NCBI RefSeq assembly: GCF_009765975.1 | Contig: NZ_LMUJ01000065.1 | Coordinates: 103,185-138,772 of the forward strand | Source: Acidisphaera sp. S103 | Lineage (GTDB): Bacteria; Pseudomonadota; Alphaproteobacteria; Acetobacterales; Acetobacteraceae | Direction of reading: 5' to 3' | DNA length: 35,588 nt | In this document: positions 9,029-16,422 of the stretch, piece after piece | How positions within the stretch are numbered: the first letter of the stretch is position 1 | How the letters are laid out: each line of letters begins with the position of its first letter | Program-made: the position numbers and the translations under genes | Notes under the pieces: generated by a model | What the model saw: the letters and a program-made list of their open reading frames with translations, nothing else | The model's database searches: none | Told to the model about the DNA's origin: nothing

Positions 9029-9211
9029 TTAGCGCTTGGCGCTCTTCAAGCCCTTAGCGTGGAGATGGCCGAGCGCATTAGCCAAGTCATCCGCGTCCTC
9101 GAGTGGCAAGCCGGTTTGCGGCGTGTCAAAGACGACGGCGGGTTGACCGCTTTCCGTATCGATGACCGACCATCCAATCCTATCCGGCTCGATGGTGTAG
9201 CGCGTGACCAT
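9029..9211 (-). CDS. Small conserved hypothetical protein (60 aa)
   Basis: This encodes 60 aa starting MVTRYTIEPDRIGWSVIDTE, with QTGLPLEDADDLANALGHL in the second half. It has the look of short alphaproteobacterial plasmid proteins often found near antirestriction genes. No function is known. The ribosome site is weak. It is the last recognisable member of the left plasmid block before the metabolic insert. Confidence 0.5.
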   Translation of the reverse strand: MVTRYTIEPDRIGWSVIDTESGQPAVVFDTPQTGLPLEDADDLANALGHLHAKGLKSAKR

Positions 9212-9572
9212 GGGTGCGGGCCTTTCATGGGGAAACGCAGTATTGAATCATAACTCGGGTCGATCTGCCAAGTTACCTGTTAGAAGATTTGTTGGTCACG
9301 TGAAAACAAAGCGTCCGATAGACAATCGTCAGGGCGTGGCATCTGACCATGCATGGCTGCTTTCGTTGCTTCCTGACGCGGTGGTCGGAAGATTTGCTCC
9401 ACCGGACCTTGTCTATCCAGTTATTTTTGTTCGATCGGCAACGCTGCCGATCCCAATCAAGATGGATTTCGTCCGACATAAACGCACGAATAGCGGCGCA
9501 TAGGTTTGAACGGCGTGGCGGTGTAGTCATATCGCGCGCGAAAGCACGGTAAAGCTGCATGCGGTTGTTTCC
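9212..9572. other. Gene-poor spacer, lower GC
   Basis: Visibly less GC-rich than its surroundings. A 95-codon minus-strand frame (9273-9560) begins MQLYRAFARDMTTPPRRSN but has unusual composition and no recognisable family, so it is not called. This may mark the left junction of the metabolic insert. Confidence 0.3.
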
Positions 9573-10793
9573 TTATGCCCGCCGGACCATGGATGGAATC
9601 AGATCTTTCACCGTTGGTGCGCCCATTTGTTGCATGACCGCGTGTGTCTCGCGGCGCAGGATCTCTAGCACGCGTTCTACACCGGGTTGACCGAATGAGC
9701 CGAGGCCCCACAGATAAGGTCTGCCGATTCCGACGGCCGCCGCGCCAAGGGCCAGCGCCTTGACGATGTCGGTGCCGCGGCGGAAGCCGCTGTCGATCAG
9801 CACTGGCATACGGCCGCCGACTGCCTCGACGATACCGGGCAGCGCGTCGATGGTGGAGCGGCCGTTATCGTCATTCCGGCCGCCGTGGTTCGAAACGATG
9901 ATCGCGTCGATACCGGCATCCGCCGCAAGTTTCGCGTCTTCCGTTGCCAGGATGCCTTTGAGTACGATCTTCGTTTTGACCACGTCGCGCAGACGATGGA
10001 CCGAGTCCCATGTGAAGCTGATCGCATTGAAGGCAGCTCCAGTCAGGTCGATGCCGTCGAAGTTGGGTTTGCGCGAGAGGTAACTCTGCAATGTGGTCCC
10101 ATGGCAATCGCTACACTGTCTCGTGTCGACCCGCCGTAGCCGTGCCAGGGTTTCCCAGTTCTGCTGCGCCAGTCCGTCGACGGTGATGACGATCGTTTGG
10201 CAACCGGCCCGTTCCGCCCGTTTCGCTAGCGCGACGGCGATCTCCCATTTCGAGGTCGGATAAAGCTGATACCAAACCGGGCCGCCGCGTGCCGCGATCG
10301 CATCCTCGATCGACGTGGTCGCGACAGTGGACAACATCTCCAGGTGGTTGCCCGCCCGCGCGGCTTTGGCGACGGCGATTTCTCCCTCGGGATGGTAAGC
10401 CTTATTGCTGGCGGTCGGACACACGAAAATCGGACTGTCGAACGCCGTGCCGAGGATCTCCGTGCGCATGTCGATCTTGCTGACATCGATCAGGCGCCGC
10501 GGCAGCAACTGGAATTCTTGGAACCCCGCGCGGTTGGCTCGCAGCGTCACCTCGTCGTCGATGCCCGTCGTCATGTAGCCGAAATGCGCCGGCGGGACCT
10601 TCTCATGCATCACCGGTTCGAAATCGAACACGTCCAGGGCCTGCTTTGGGTCGGTGATCAGCTTGTCCAGTTCGCGTGGCGCCCACACCATCGGATCGGC
10701 CGCGACCTGCCCGAGCGCCGGTCTCCCCGCGAACAGCGGACTAGCGGCGACGAACCGCAGGAAATTCCGCCAGTTCGTGAGCGTATCCACCAT
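9573..10793 (-). CDS. FMN-dependent alpha-hydroxy-acid oxidase/dehydrogenase with a CXXCH motif
   Basis: This encodes 406 aa of the lactate dehydrogenase/glycolate oxidase (FMN TIM-barrel) family, which oxidises 2-hydroxy acids to 2-oxo acids. The catalytic histidine is in SNHGGR (301-306; H303), K279 lies in KTKIVLKGI, and the FMN phosphate site is LIDSGFRRG (332-340). The substrate cannot be told. The N-terminus (FLRFVAASPLFAG) is hydrophobic and might be a weak export or membrane signal. Unusually, CSDCH at residues 227-231 matches the cytochrome c haem-binding pattern, in the region between the TVDG strand and the catalytic strand. A GAGG ribosome site precedes the ATG, 9 bases after the hydrolase-fragment stop, so both were probably one operon. 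Confidence 0.9.
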   Translation of the reverse strand: MVDTLTNWRNFLRFVAASPLFAGRPALGQVAADPMVWAPRELDKLITDPKQALDVFDFEPVMHEKVPPAHFGYMTTGIDDEVTLRANRAGFQEFQLLPRRLIDVSKIDMRTEILGTAFDSPIFVCPTASNKAYHPEGEIAVAKAARAGNHLEMLSTVATTSIEDAIAARGGPVWYQLYPTSKWEIAVALAKRAERAGCQTIVITVDGLAQQNWETLARLRRVDTRQCSDCHGTTLQSYLSRKPNFDGIDLTGAAFNAISFTWDSVHRLRDVVKTKIVLKGILATEDAKLAADAGIDAIIVSNHGGRNDDNGRSTIDALPGIVEAVGGRMPVLIDSGFRRGTDIVKALALGAAAVGIGRPYLWGLGSFGQPGVERVLEILRRETHAVMQQMGAPTVKDLIPSMVRRA

Positions 10794-10801
10794 GGCTACC
10801 T

Positions 10802-11110
10802 CTATCGTCCCAAAAACGAACCGACCAGCGCGGCCAGTTCATCCGGCGGTTCCATCTCCGGACGATGTCCGGCCGCCGCGATCGTTTCGTACCATGCGAC
10901 GGAAATCAACGTTGCGTACGCGCGGCCATAATCCGTCGTGACGACCCAATCGCTTTCCCCCAAGCCACTAACGTCGACCCCGCGATGCGCGCCAACCAAT
11001 GGCGAAGTTGCCGATCGTAAGTCGACATTTCCTATATGCCCGGGCCAGCCGGGCACCGTGAGTGAACGATATCCGTGGATGAGCGCGCTCGGCAAGATCG
11101 ACGGCACCAT
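10802..11110 (-). pseudogene. Truncated alpha/beta hydrolase (C-terminal remnant)
   Basis: The 102-codon frame ends with AAAGHRPEMEPPDELAALV and GSFLGR, the typical tail of alpha/beta-fold hydrolases with the catalytic histidine in GH. The nucleophile elbow and most of the core are absent, and the upstream bases show no continuation in any frame that I recognise. It is most likely a remnant of a gene once co-transcribed with the hydroxy-acid oxidase. Confidence 0.5.
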
Positions 11111-11502
11111 GGCCGCGTGGGGATCCTCTTAACCGGAGGTAGGCGGCCTGTTCGTGCGCGGAGGTTGCCCCACCAGGCGACGCCGGGACGCTGTCTCCCG
11201 CAGACTAGCAGGTCGGAACAAGTCAAGGATCACGCCGAGCGTGGCTCCAGTTTACACCCATCGCACACCTTGGCGTGGCAGCGAACGAGGTTATTGGAAT
11301 GTCCGTTATAGAGATCCGACATCACGGCCTGGAATAACCTGGATAGGCGCTAATTGGCCAAGTTCGTCGCAGGCGCATTGGAACGCGCGATGACAACGAA
11401 CTAACGGTCGGTCATGGAGGTTGCCAACCGCAATCGTCGATCCGTTTCAGAGATTTTGTCAGGACGTAGTATGACGGTGCTGCGACCCGCGCGGATCACG
11501 TT
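11111..11502. other. Intergenic stretch between hydrolase remnant and tetR
   Basis: No supported gene or RNA was seen. Short frames here lack family signals. The region may hold eroded sequence of the truncated hydrolase. Confidence 0.3.
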
Positions 11503-12084
11503 TTAGTGTCGCCGCATCCCGTCGACAAACACGTCTACCAAGCGCTGTACGTTGCTTTGCCAACCCGGCTTATCGTGCGTGTAGCACAGGCCCACGACGG
11601 TTCGCAGAATGTCCTCAGTGCTGATGTCGTCGCGGATCACCCCAGCGTCCACAGCCCGCCGCAGAAGCGCTTCCAGCACCCCGCCCAGCCGGTGGATGGA
11701 ATAGGCGGTCAGATCCAACCCGGCGTGCACCGCGACGGCAAGCGCGACGGACATGCCTTTCTTCGTCGCCACGAATTCGACATTGGCGTGCATCCAGCGG
11801 CGGAGTGCGTCCAGCGGCGGCAAATCCGACCCAAGTTGCCCCGCCAGCCCCACCAGTTGTTCCACCTCGTTCCGGTACACCGCCTCGAACAGCGCCTGGC
11901 GGGTCGGGAAATGTCGGTATAGCGTTCCCACCCCGACGCCGGCCTGGCGCGCGACGGCCTCCAGACTGGCCTCTGGCCCACCGGCGGCGAACACGACCTT
12001 CGCCGCCTGGAGAACCCGCTCCCGGTTTCGGATGCTGTCGGCGCGGGGTTTCCGCCCAGGTTTGGCTGAAACAATGCCGTCCAT
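11503..12084 (-). CDS. TetR/AcrR-family repressor of the aldehyde oxidoreductase operon
   Basis: This encodes 193 aa. Residues about 20-65 are a TetR helix-turn-helix (RVLQAAKVVFAAGG, AVARQAGVGVGTLYRHFPTR). The rest is the divergent ligand-binding and dimerisation domain, so the effector cannot be read from sequence. It is divergent from the molybdenum oxidoreductase genes, with an 81-base intergenic region containing a perfect inverted repeat at 12112-12128, and probably represses that operon and itself. Confidence 0.88.
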   Translation of the reverse strand: MDGIVSAKPGRKPRADSIRNRERVLQAAKVVFAAGGPEASLEAVARQAGVGVGTLYRHFPTRQALFEAVYRNEVEQLVGLAGQLGSDLPPLDALRRWMHANVEFVATKKGMSVALAVAVHAGLDLTAYSIHRLGGVLEALLRRAVDAGVIRDDISTEDILRTVVGLCYTHDKPGWQSNVQRLVDVFVDGMRRH

Positions 12085-12111
12085 ACCGGTTTGGCTTCGC
12101 TCCCCTTGAAA

Positions 12112-12128
12112 ACGGAGGTGGCCTCCGT
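12112..12128. promoter_or_regulatory. Probable TetR operator
   Basis: A perfect inverted repeat, ACGGAGG-TGG-CCTCCGT, lies 27 bases from the tetR ATG and 37 bases before the paoA-like ATG. A palindrome in a divergent tetR promoter region is the expected operator for the neighbouring regulator. Binding is inferred. Confidence 0.65.
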
Positions 12129-12165
12129 ATTTACCGACACATCACAGCTCAGATCGGAGTTTCGC

Positions 12166-12678
12166 ATGGGTCTGTCAATCACGCTCACAATCAACGGTGC
12201 AAGGCGGGCCATAACTTTGGACGATCCCCGCGTCACGCTGCTCGACCTGCTGCGCGAGCGGCTAGACCTGACCGGGACCAAAAAGGGCTGCGATCGCGGC
12301 CAATGCGGCGCCTGCACCGTGCTGCTTGACGGCCGCCGGGTGAATTCTTGTCTGGCATTGGCGCTAAGCCATGACGGTGCCGATATCGTCACCATCGAGG
12401 GCGTGGCGCCGGGTGGGCAGCTCCATCCCGTCCAGGCCGCCTTCATTGCCCATGACGGTTTCCAGTGCGGCTTCTGTACGCCGGGCCAGATCATGAGTGC
12501 GATCGGGATGATCCGCGAGGGCCAAAACTGGGGAAGCGGGGCTGGCGATGACCCCGAGCGGGTGCGCGAAGCGATGAGCGGCAATCTCTGCCGCTGCGGC
12601 GCGTATGTCGGGATCACAGAGGCGGTGCTGGACGCCCAGCGAGCGATAGCCGAGGCGAGCCGGAGGGACGCGGCATGA
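12166..12678 (+). CDS. paoA: [2Fe-2S] subunit of a xanthine-oxidase-family aldehyde oxidoreductase (PaoA-like)
   Basis: This encodes 170 aa from the ATG at 12166, chosen because GGAG lies 6-7 bases before it; an upstream in-frame ATG at 12091 has no such site. The plant-ferredoxin-type cluster ligands are C42, C47, C50 and C62, and the second cluster uses C101, C104, C142 and C144 (CGFC ... CRCG). The subunit passes electrons from the molybdenum site toward FAD. Gene order [2Fe-2S]-FAD-Mo is that of E. coli PaoABC, but no Tat signal peptide is present here, so the enzyme is probably cytoplasmic. Confidence 0.92.
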   Translation: MGLSITLTINGARRAITLDDPRVTLLDLLRERLDLTGTKKGCDRGQCGACTVLLDGRRVNSCLALALSHDGADIVTIEGVAPGGQLHPVQAAFIAHDGFQCGFCTPGQIMSAIGMIREGQNWGSGAGDDPERVREAMSGNLCRCGAYVGITEAVLDAQRAIAEASRRDAA

Positions 12679-13724
12679 ACCGCTTCGAATACGCCCGCCC
12701 GGCGACGCTCGCCGAGGCCGTGGCGGCGGGGGCAGTGCCGGGTGCAGCCTATCTTGCGGGTGGCACCAACCTGATGGACCTGATGAAAGGCGGCGTGATG
12801 CATCCCGGCCACCTGGTCGATATCAGTCGTCTGCCCGGACTCGACCGGATCGAATGGCTGAGCGACGGTGGCGTGCGGATCGGCGCGCTCGTGCGCAACG
12901 CGGACCTGGCGCACGAGACGAAATTCGCTCGGCAGTTTCCGGCCGTGGCCGAAGCGCTGCTCTCGGGCGCCTCAGCCCAGTTGCGCAACGCCGCCACGGT
13001 GGGCGGCAATCTGCTGCAGCGGACGCGTTGCGCCTATTTTTACGACACGGCCAGCGCCTGCAACAAACGCAACCCCGGTGCTGGTTGCGACGCAGTGGGC
13101 GGCGAGAACCGTCTGCACGCCATCCTGGGATGGAGCGAGCACTGTATTGCCACCAACCCCTCCGATTTCTGCGTACCTCTGACCGCCCTCGACGCCGTGG
13201 TGGAGCTTCAGGGCCCAGCGGGGCGGCGCGCCATCCCGCTTGAGACCTTCCATCTGCTGCCCGGCAGTACGCCGGAGCGGGAAACGATGATGCAACAAGG
13301 TGAACTGATCACAGCGGTGTGCCTGCCGGCTGAAGCCGCCCGCTTCGCGGGTAATGCGCGCTATCTGAAAATCCGCGAACGCACGTCCTATGCCTTCGCT
13401 GTCGTCTCGGCTGCCGCCGCACTCCGCCTGGACGGCGAAACCATCGTGGAGGCCCGGATCGCACTGGGCGGTGTCGCGCTGAAACCGTGGCGCCCCCGAA
13501 CGGCGGAGGCGATGCTGGCTGGCGCCCGCCCGGACCCCGCCGTCTTCAATCGGGCGGCCGAGACGGCGCTGGCCGGTGCCAAGGCGTCGGGTGACAACGC
13601 ATTCAAGATCGAACTTGCCCGCCGCATTGTCGTCCGCGCGCTCGCCTTGGCCGCCGCCGGTACCCCCGAACGCGTGCCCGCTCTCCCCGCTTCCCCCTTC
13701 GCCGGAGCCATCACCCATGCCTGA
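12675..13724 (+). CDS. paoB: FAD subunit with extra [4Fe-4S] cluster (PaoB-like)
   Basis: This encodes 349 aa and overlaps the preceding gene by 4 bases. It is a CO-dehydrogenase-flavoprotein-type FAD subunit with AGGTNLMDLMK (28-38) and TVGGNLLQRTRC (108-119) in the FAD site. Four cysteines (119, 129, 138, 157) lie in an insertion of the kind that holds a [4Fe-4S] cluster in PaoB and 4-hydroxybenzoyl-CoA reductase. This insertion supports PaoB over the plain XdhB type. It probably links the [2Fe-2S] subunit to the external electron acceptor. Confidence 0.9.
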   Translation: MNRFEYARPATLAEAVAAGAVPGAAYLAGGTNLMDLMKGGVMHPGHLVDISRLPGLDRIEWLSDGGVRIGALVRNADLAHETKFARQFPAVAEALLSGASAQLRNAATVGGNLLQRTRCAYFYDTASACNKRNPGAGCDAVGGENRLHAILGWSEHCIATNPSDFCVPLTALDAVVELQGPAGRRAIPLETFHLLPGSTPERETMMQQGELITAVCLPAEAARFAGNARYLKIRERTSYAFAVVSAAAALRLDGETIVEARIALGGVALKPWRPRTAEAMLAGARPDPAVFNRAAETALAGAKASGDNAFKIELARRIVVRALALAAAGTPERVPALPASPFAGAITHA

Positions 13725-15975
13725 GATCGCTCTTTCGCAAGCGCCCGCGCACATCCGCATGGGTTCGAGCATCGGCCAGTCGCTGACCCGCCGCGAAGGC
13801 GTGCTCAAGACCACTGGCACGGCCCGCTTCGCCGCCGACAACCACCCGCCAGGTATGGTCTACGCAGTCCTCGCCGTCAGCAGTATCGCCCGCGGCCGAG
13901 TGACCTCACTGGATGTGGCGGCGGCCAAGGCCCATTCCGGCGTGATCGAGGTCATGACACCCGCGAACACGCCCAGACTCGCGCAGGACCCGGACGCCAA
14001 GCTTCACCCGTTCATGTTCCGCATCGAGGTGCTGCAGAACGACACGGTGCGCTACGTCAACCAGCCGATCGCCGTCGTCGTGGCGGAAACGCTCGAAGCC
14101 GCGACCGAGGGCGCCCTTCTGTTGGCCCCGGCCTACGAGACTGAACCGGCACGCACAGGGCTGGATTCGAATGACAGCTTCATCCCGCAGGCGGTGGGCG
14201 CCGGTGGCCCGGCCGAAGAGACCCACGGCGATGTCGATGCCGGCCTGGCGGCGGCGTCCGCGCGGATCGAGGCGGTCTACGAAACGCCGGCCCAATACCA
14301 TAACGCGATGGAGCCGCATTCCGTCGTGGCGGCCTGGGACGGCAACACCTTGTCGCTCGATATGCCGACCCAGGCCATGGCGATGACACAGGGCCGCATC
14401 GCTGGCCTGTTCGGCATCGCGCCCGAGGACATTCACATCCGCAGCCCGTTCCTCGGCGGCGGCTTTGGGTCGAAGGCGCTGGGCTCGGGGCCGCAGGTCC
14501 TCGGCATCATAGCCGCCCGCCTCGTCGGCCGCCCGGTGAAGCTGGTGCTGCGGCGGGAGCAGATGTTCGGCCCCGTCGGCCACCGTGCCCCCACAAGGCA
14601 AACCATGCGCCTGGGCACCGACGACCAAGGGGCGCTGACCGCGCTGAGCCACCACGTTAAAACCGCCACCAGCACATTCGATGACTTCATCGAGCCGGCG
14701 GCAAACGCCTCCCACGCGCTGTATGCCAGTCCGGCGATTAAGACCTCGCACGAGGCGGTACGGCTCGATACCGGGACGCCATTGTTCATGCGCGCTCCCG
14801 GTGAGGCCCCCGGCAGCGCCGCGCTGGAGAGTGCGATCGACGAGATGGCCCTGGCCTGCGGCATGGACCCGCTCGCGTTCCGGCTGAAGAACTACGCCGA
14901 GGTCGAGCCGATGAGCGGCAAGCCATTTTCCTCCAAGGCGCTGCGCCAGTGCTATGAGCAGGGTGCCGAACGGTTCGGCTGGGCTGCCCGCCCCTTGGCG
15001 CCGCGGCAGATGCGGGACGACGCCGGCATGCTGGTGGGCTGGGGCATGGGTACGGCGGTGTTCCCGGCGCTGATGTTTCAGGGCCACGCGCGGGCGGTGC
15101 TGCGCCAGGATGGCACCGGCGTGGTGGAGATTGGCGCCCACGACATGGGCCAGGGCGCCTGGACCGCGCTCGCCCAGATCGCTGCCGACGCGCTGGGTCT
15201 TGATCCCGACCAGACGGAGTTCCGGTCCGGCACCTCCGATTTGCCGGACGCGGGGATCGCCGGCGGCTCAGCTCACACGGCCACGGCCGGCGCCGCGATT
15301 CACGACGCCGGGGGGGATGTGATCGCCAAGCTCGCGGACCTGGCGACGGGCGACCAGCGGTCCCCATTGTTTGGAGCCAATAATGCGGGTGTGATTGCGC
15401 GGGGCGGCCGGTTGTACCGCCGCGACGACGAAGCGCGCAGCGAGAGCTATACCGACATCCTGACCCGCGCCGGGCACGCGGAGATCGAGGGGCGCGGAAC
15501 GGGTGCGTCCGATCCCGCGGCGCTATCCGCTTACGCCATGTATGCGCACGGGGCCGTGTTCGCCGAGGTGAAAGTGGACCCGGATTTTGGCCAGGTGCGG
15601 GTGACGCGGCTGGTAGGGGCCTTCGCCGCTGGCACAGTCGTCAATCCGCGCATGGTCCGCAGTCAATACTATGGTGGTATGATCTGGGGGGTATCCTTCG
15701 CGCTGCATGAGCACGCCGTAATGGACAAGCGCACCGGCCGCCCGATGAATCCGAACCTGGCCGAATACCATGTGCCGGTGAACGCCGACGTTCCGAACAT
15801 CGAAGCAATCCTGGTCGAGGAACGCGACGTCCACGTCAACGCTCTCGGCATCAAGGGGGTGGGAGAAATCGGGATCACCGGGACAGCGGGTGCCATCGCC
15901 AACGCAGTCTGGCATGCGACCGGCGTGCGCGTCCGGCGCTTTCCGATCACGCTGGACCAACTGATCGGAGCTTAA
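13717..15975 (+). CDS. paoC: Molybdenum-cofactor catalytic subunit (PaoC-like aldehyde oxidoreductase)
   Basis: This encodes 752 aa from the ATG at 13717, which overlaps the paoB-like stop by 8 bases; an earlier in-frame ATG at 13576 lies deep in the preceding gene. LKTTGTARFAADNH at the N-terminus matches the family. The Moco pocket is seen in PFLGGGFGSKA and RAPGEAPGSAALE, and the catalytic glutamate is in KGVGEIG (E717). It oxidises an aldehyde or N-heterocycle to the acid; the substrate is unknown. Molybdenum-cofactor insertion needs an XdhC/PaoD chaperone, which is not in this window. Confidence 0.92.
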   Translation: MPEIALSQAPAHIRMGSSIGQSLTRREGVLKTTGTARFAADNHPPGMVYAVLAVSSIARGRVTSLDVAAAKAHSGVIEVMTPANTPRLAQDPDAKLHPFMFRIEVLQNDTVRYVNQPIAVVVAETLEAATEGALLLAPAYETEPARTGLDSNDSFIPQAVGAGGPAEETHGDVDAGLAAASARIEAVYETPAQYHNAMEPHSVVAAWDGNTLSLDMPTQAMAMTQGRIAGLFGIAPEDIHIRSPFLGGGFGSKALGSGPQVLGIIAARLVGRPVKLVLRREQMFGPVGHRAPTRQTMRLGTDDQGALTALSHHVKTATSTFDDFIEPAANASHALYASPAIKTSHEAVRLDTGTPLFMRAPGEAPGSAALESAIDEMALACGMDPLAFRLKNYAEVEPMSGKPFSSKALRQCYEQGAERFGWAARPLAPRQMRDDAGMLVGWGMGTAVFPALMFQGHARAVLRQDGTGVVEIGAHDMGQGAWTALAQIAADALGLDPDQTEFRSGTSDLPDAGIAGGSAHTATAGAAIHDAGGDVIAKLADLATGDQRSPLFGANNAGVIARGGRLYRRDDEARSESYTDILTRAGHAEIEGRGTGASDPAALSAYAMYAHGAVFAEVKVDPDFGQVRVTRLVGAFAAGTVVNPRMVRSQYYGGMIWGVSFALHEHAVMDKRTGRPMNPNLAEYHVPVNADVPNIEAILVEERDVHVNALGIKGVGEIGITGTAGAIANAVWHATGVRVRRFPITLDQLIGA

Positions 15976-16154
15976 GGCGGCGCCGAGGTGATCGCCGCCA
16001 TCCCGCCGATGGTGCCGATCAACAGCACGAGCGCACGGCGCCAGGTAGTCGACGTCGCTTTGATCCATTTCCCGATGCAGGCGCCGCGATCAATGTCTTG
16101 TCGAAGATCGCAAGGTCCAAGCGACGGAGAGGATACTGGGAGCACGTCTGAGAG

Positions 16155-16418
16155 TCATAAAAGCTGGGGCTGCTGCGGGGCGTCATAAGCTGACGGGTTG
16201 CCTGTCAGAATTCGATCGCCGTCATGTCGGTGCGCGCTGCATGCCCATATTGTTTGGCTCTTCTTCGCCATCGGAAATCCAAATCCGAAGGGCGGATACT
16301 TGCATTGGCAAACATGACACCGCCGGGCTTCGTATTCTCGGATGACCGGATTTTCTGGCGCGCTTTGGGAAGTGTCCGCTTCCTTCCACCTCTCCTCTGA
16401 ATTGACTGCTGGCTGCAT
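16155..16418 (-). CDS. Small zinc-ribbon-like protein downstream of nrdJ
   Basis: The ATG at 16418 (87 aa) lies 4 bases after the nrdJ stop, so the two are almost surely co-transcribed and coupled. The core RRCHVC ... PPFGFGFPMAK ... WACSAHR has a CxxC pair and a later C-xx-H, suggesting one zinc site. Similar short proteins with the pattern C-xx-C ... FGFG ... WAC-xx-HR are familiar from alphaproteobacteria but have no known role that I can name. A longer frame from 16475 would start inside nrdJ and is less likely. Confidence 0.6.
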   Translation of the reverse strand: MQPAVNSEERWKEADTSQSAPENPVIREYEARRCHVCQCKYPPFGFGFPMAKKSQTIWACSAHRHDGDRILTGNPSAYDAPQQPQLL

Positions 16419-16422
16419 CTGC

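Noticed and set aside
9273..9560. 95-codon minus-strand frame
   Set aside because: No ribosome site or recognisable family; composition unlike the surrounding genes.
12972..15141. Long minus-strand frames of 289 and 411 codons
   Set aside because: They are antisense shadows of the FAD and molybdenum subunit genes, which have full motifs and correct starts.
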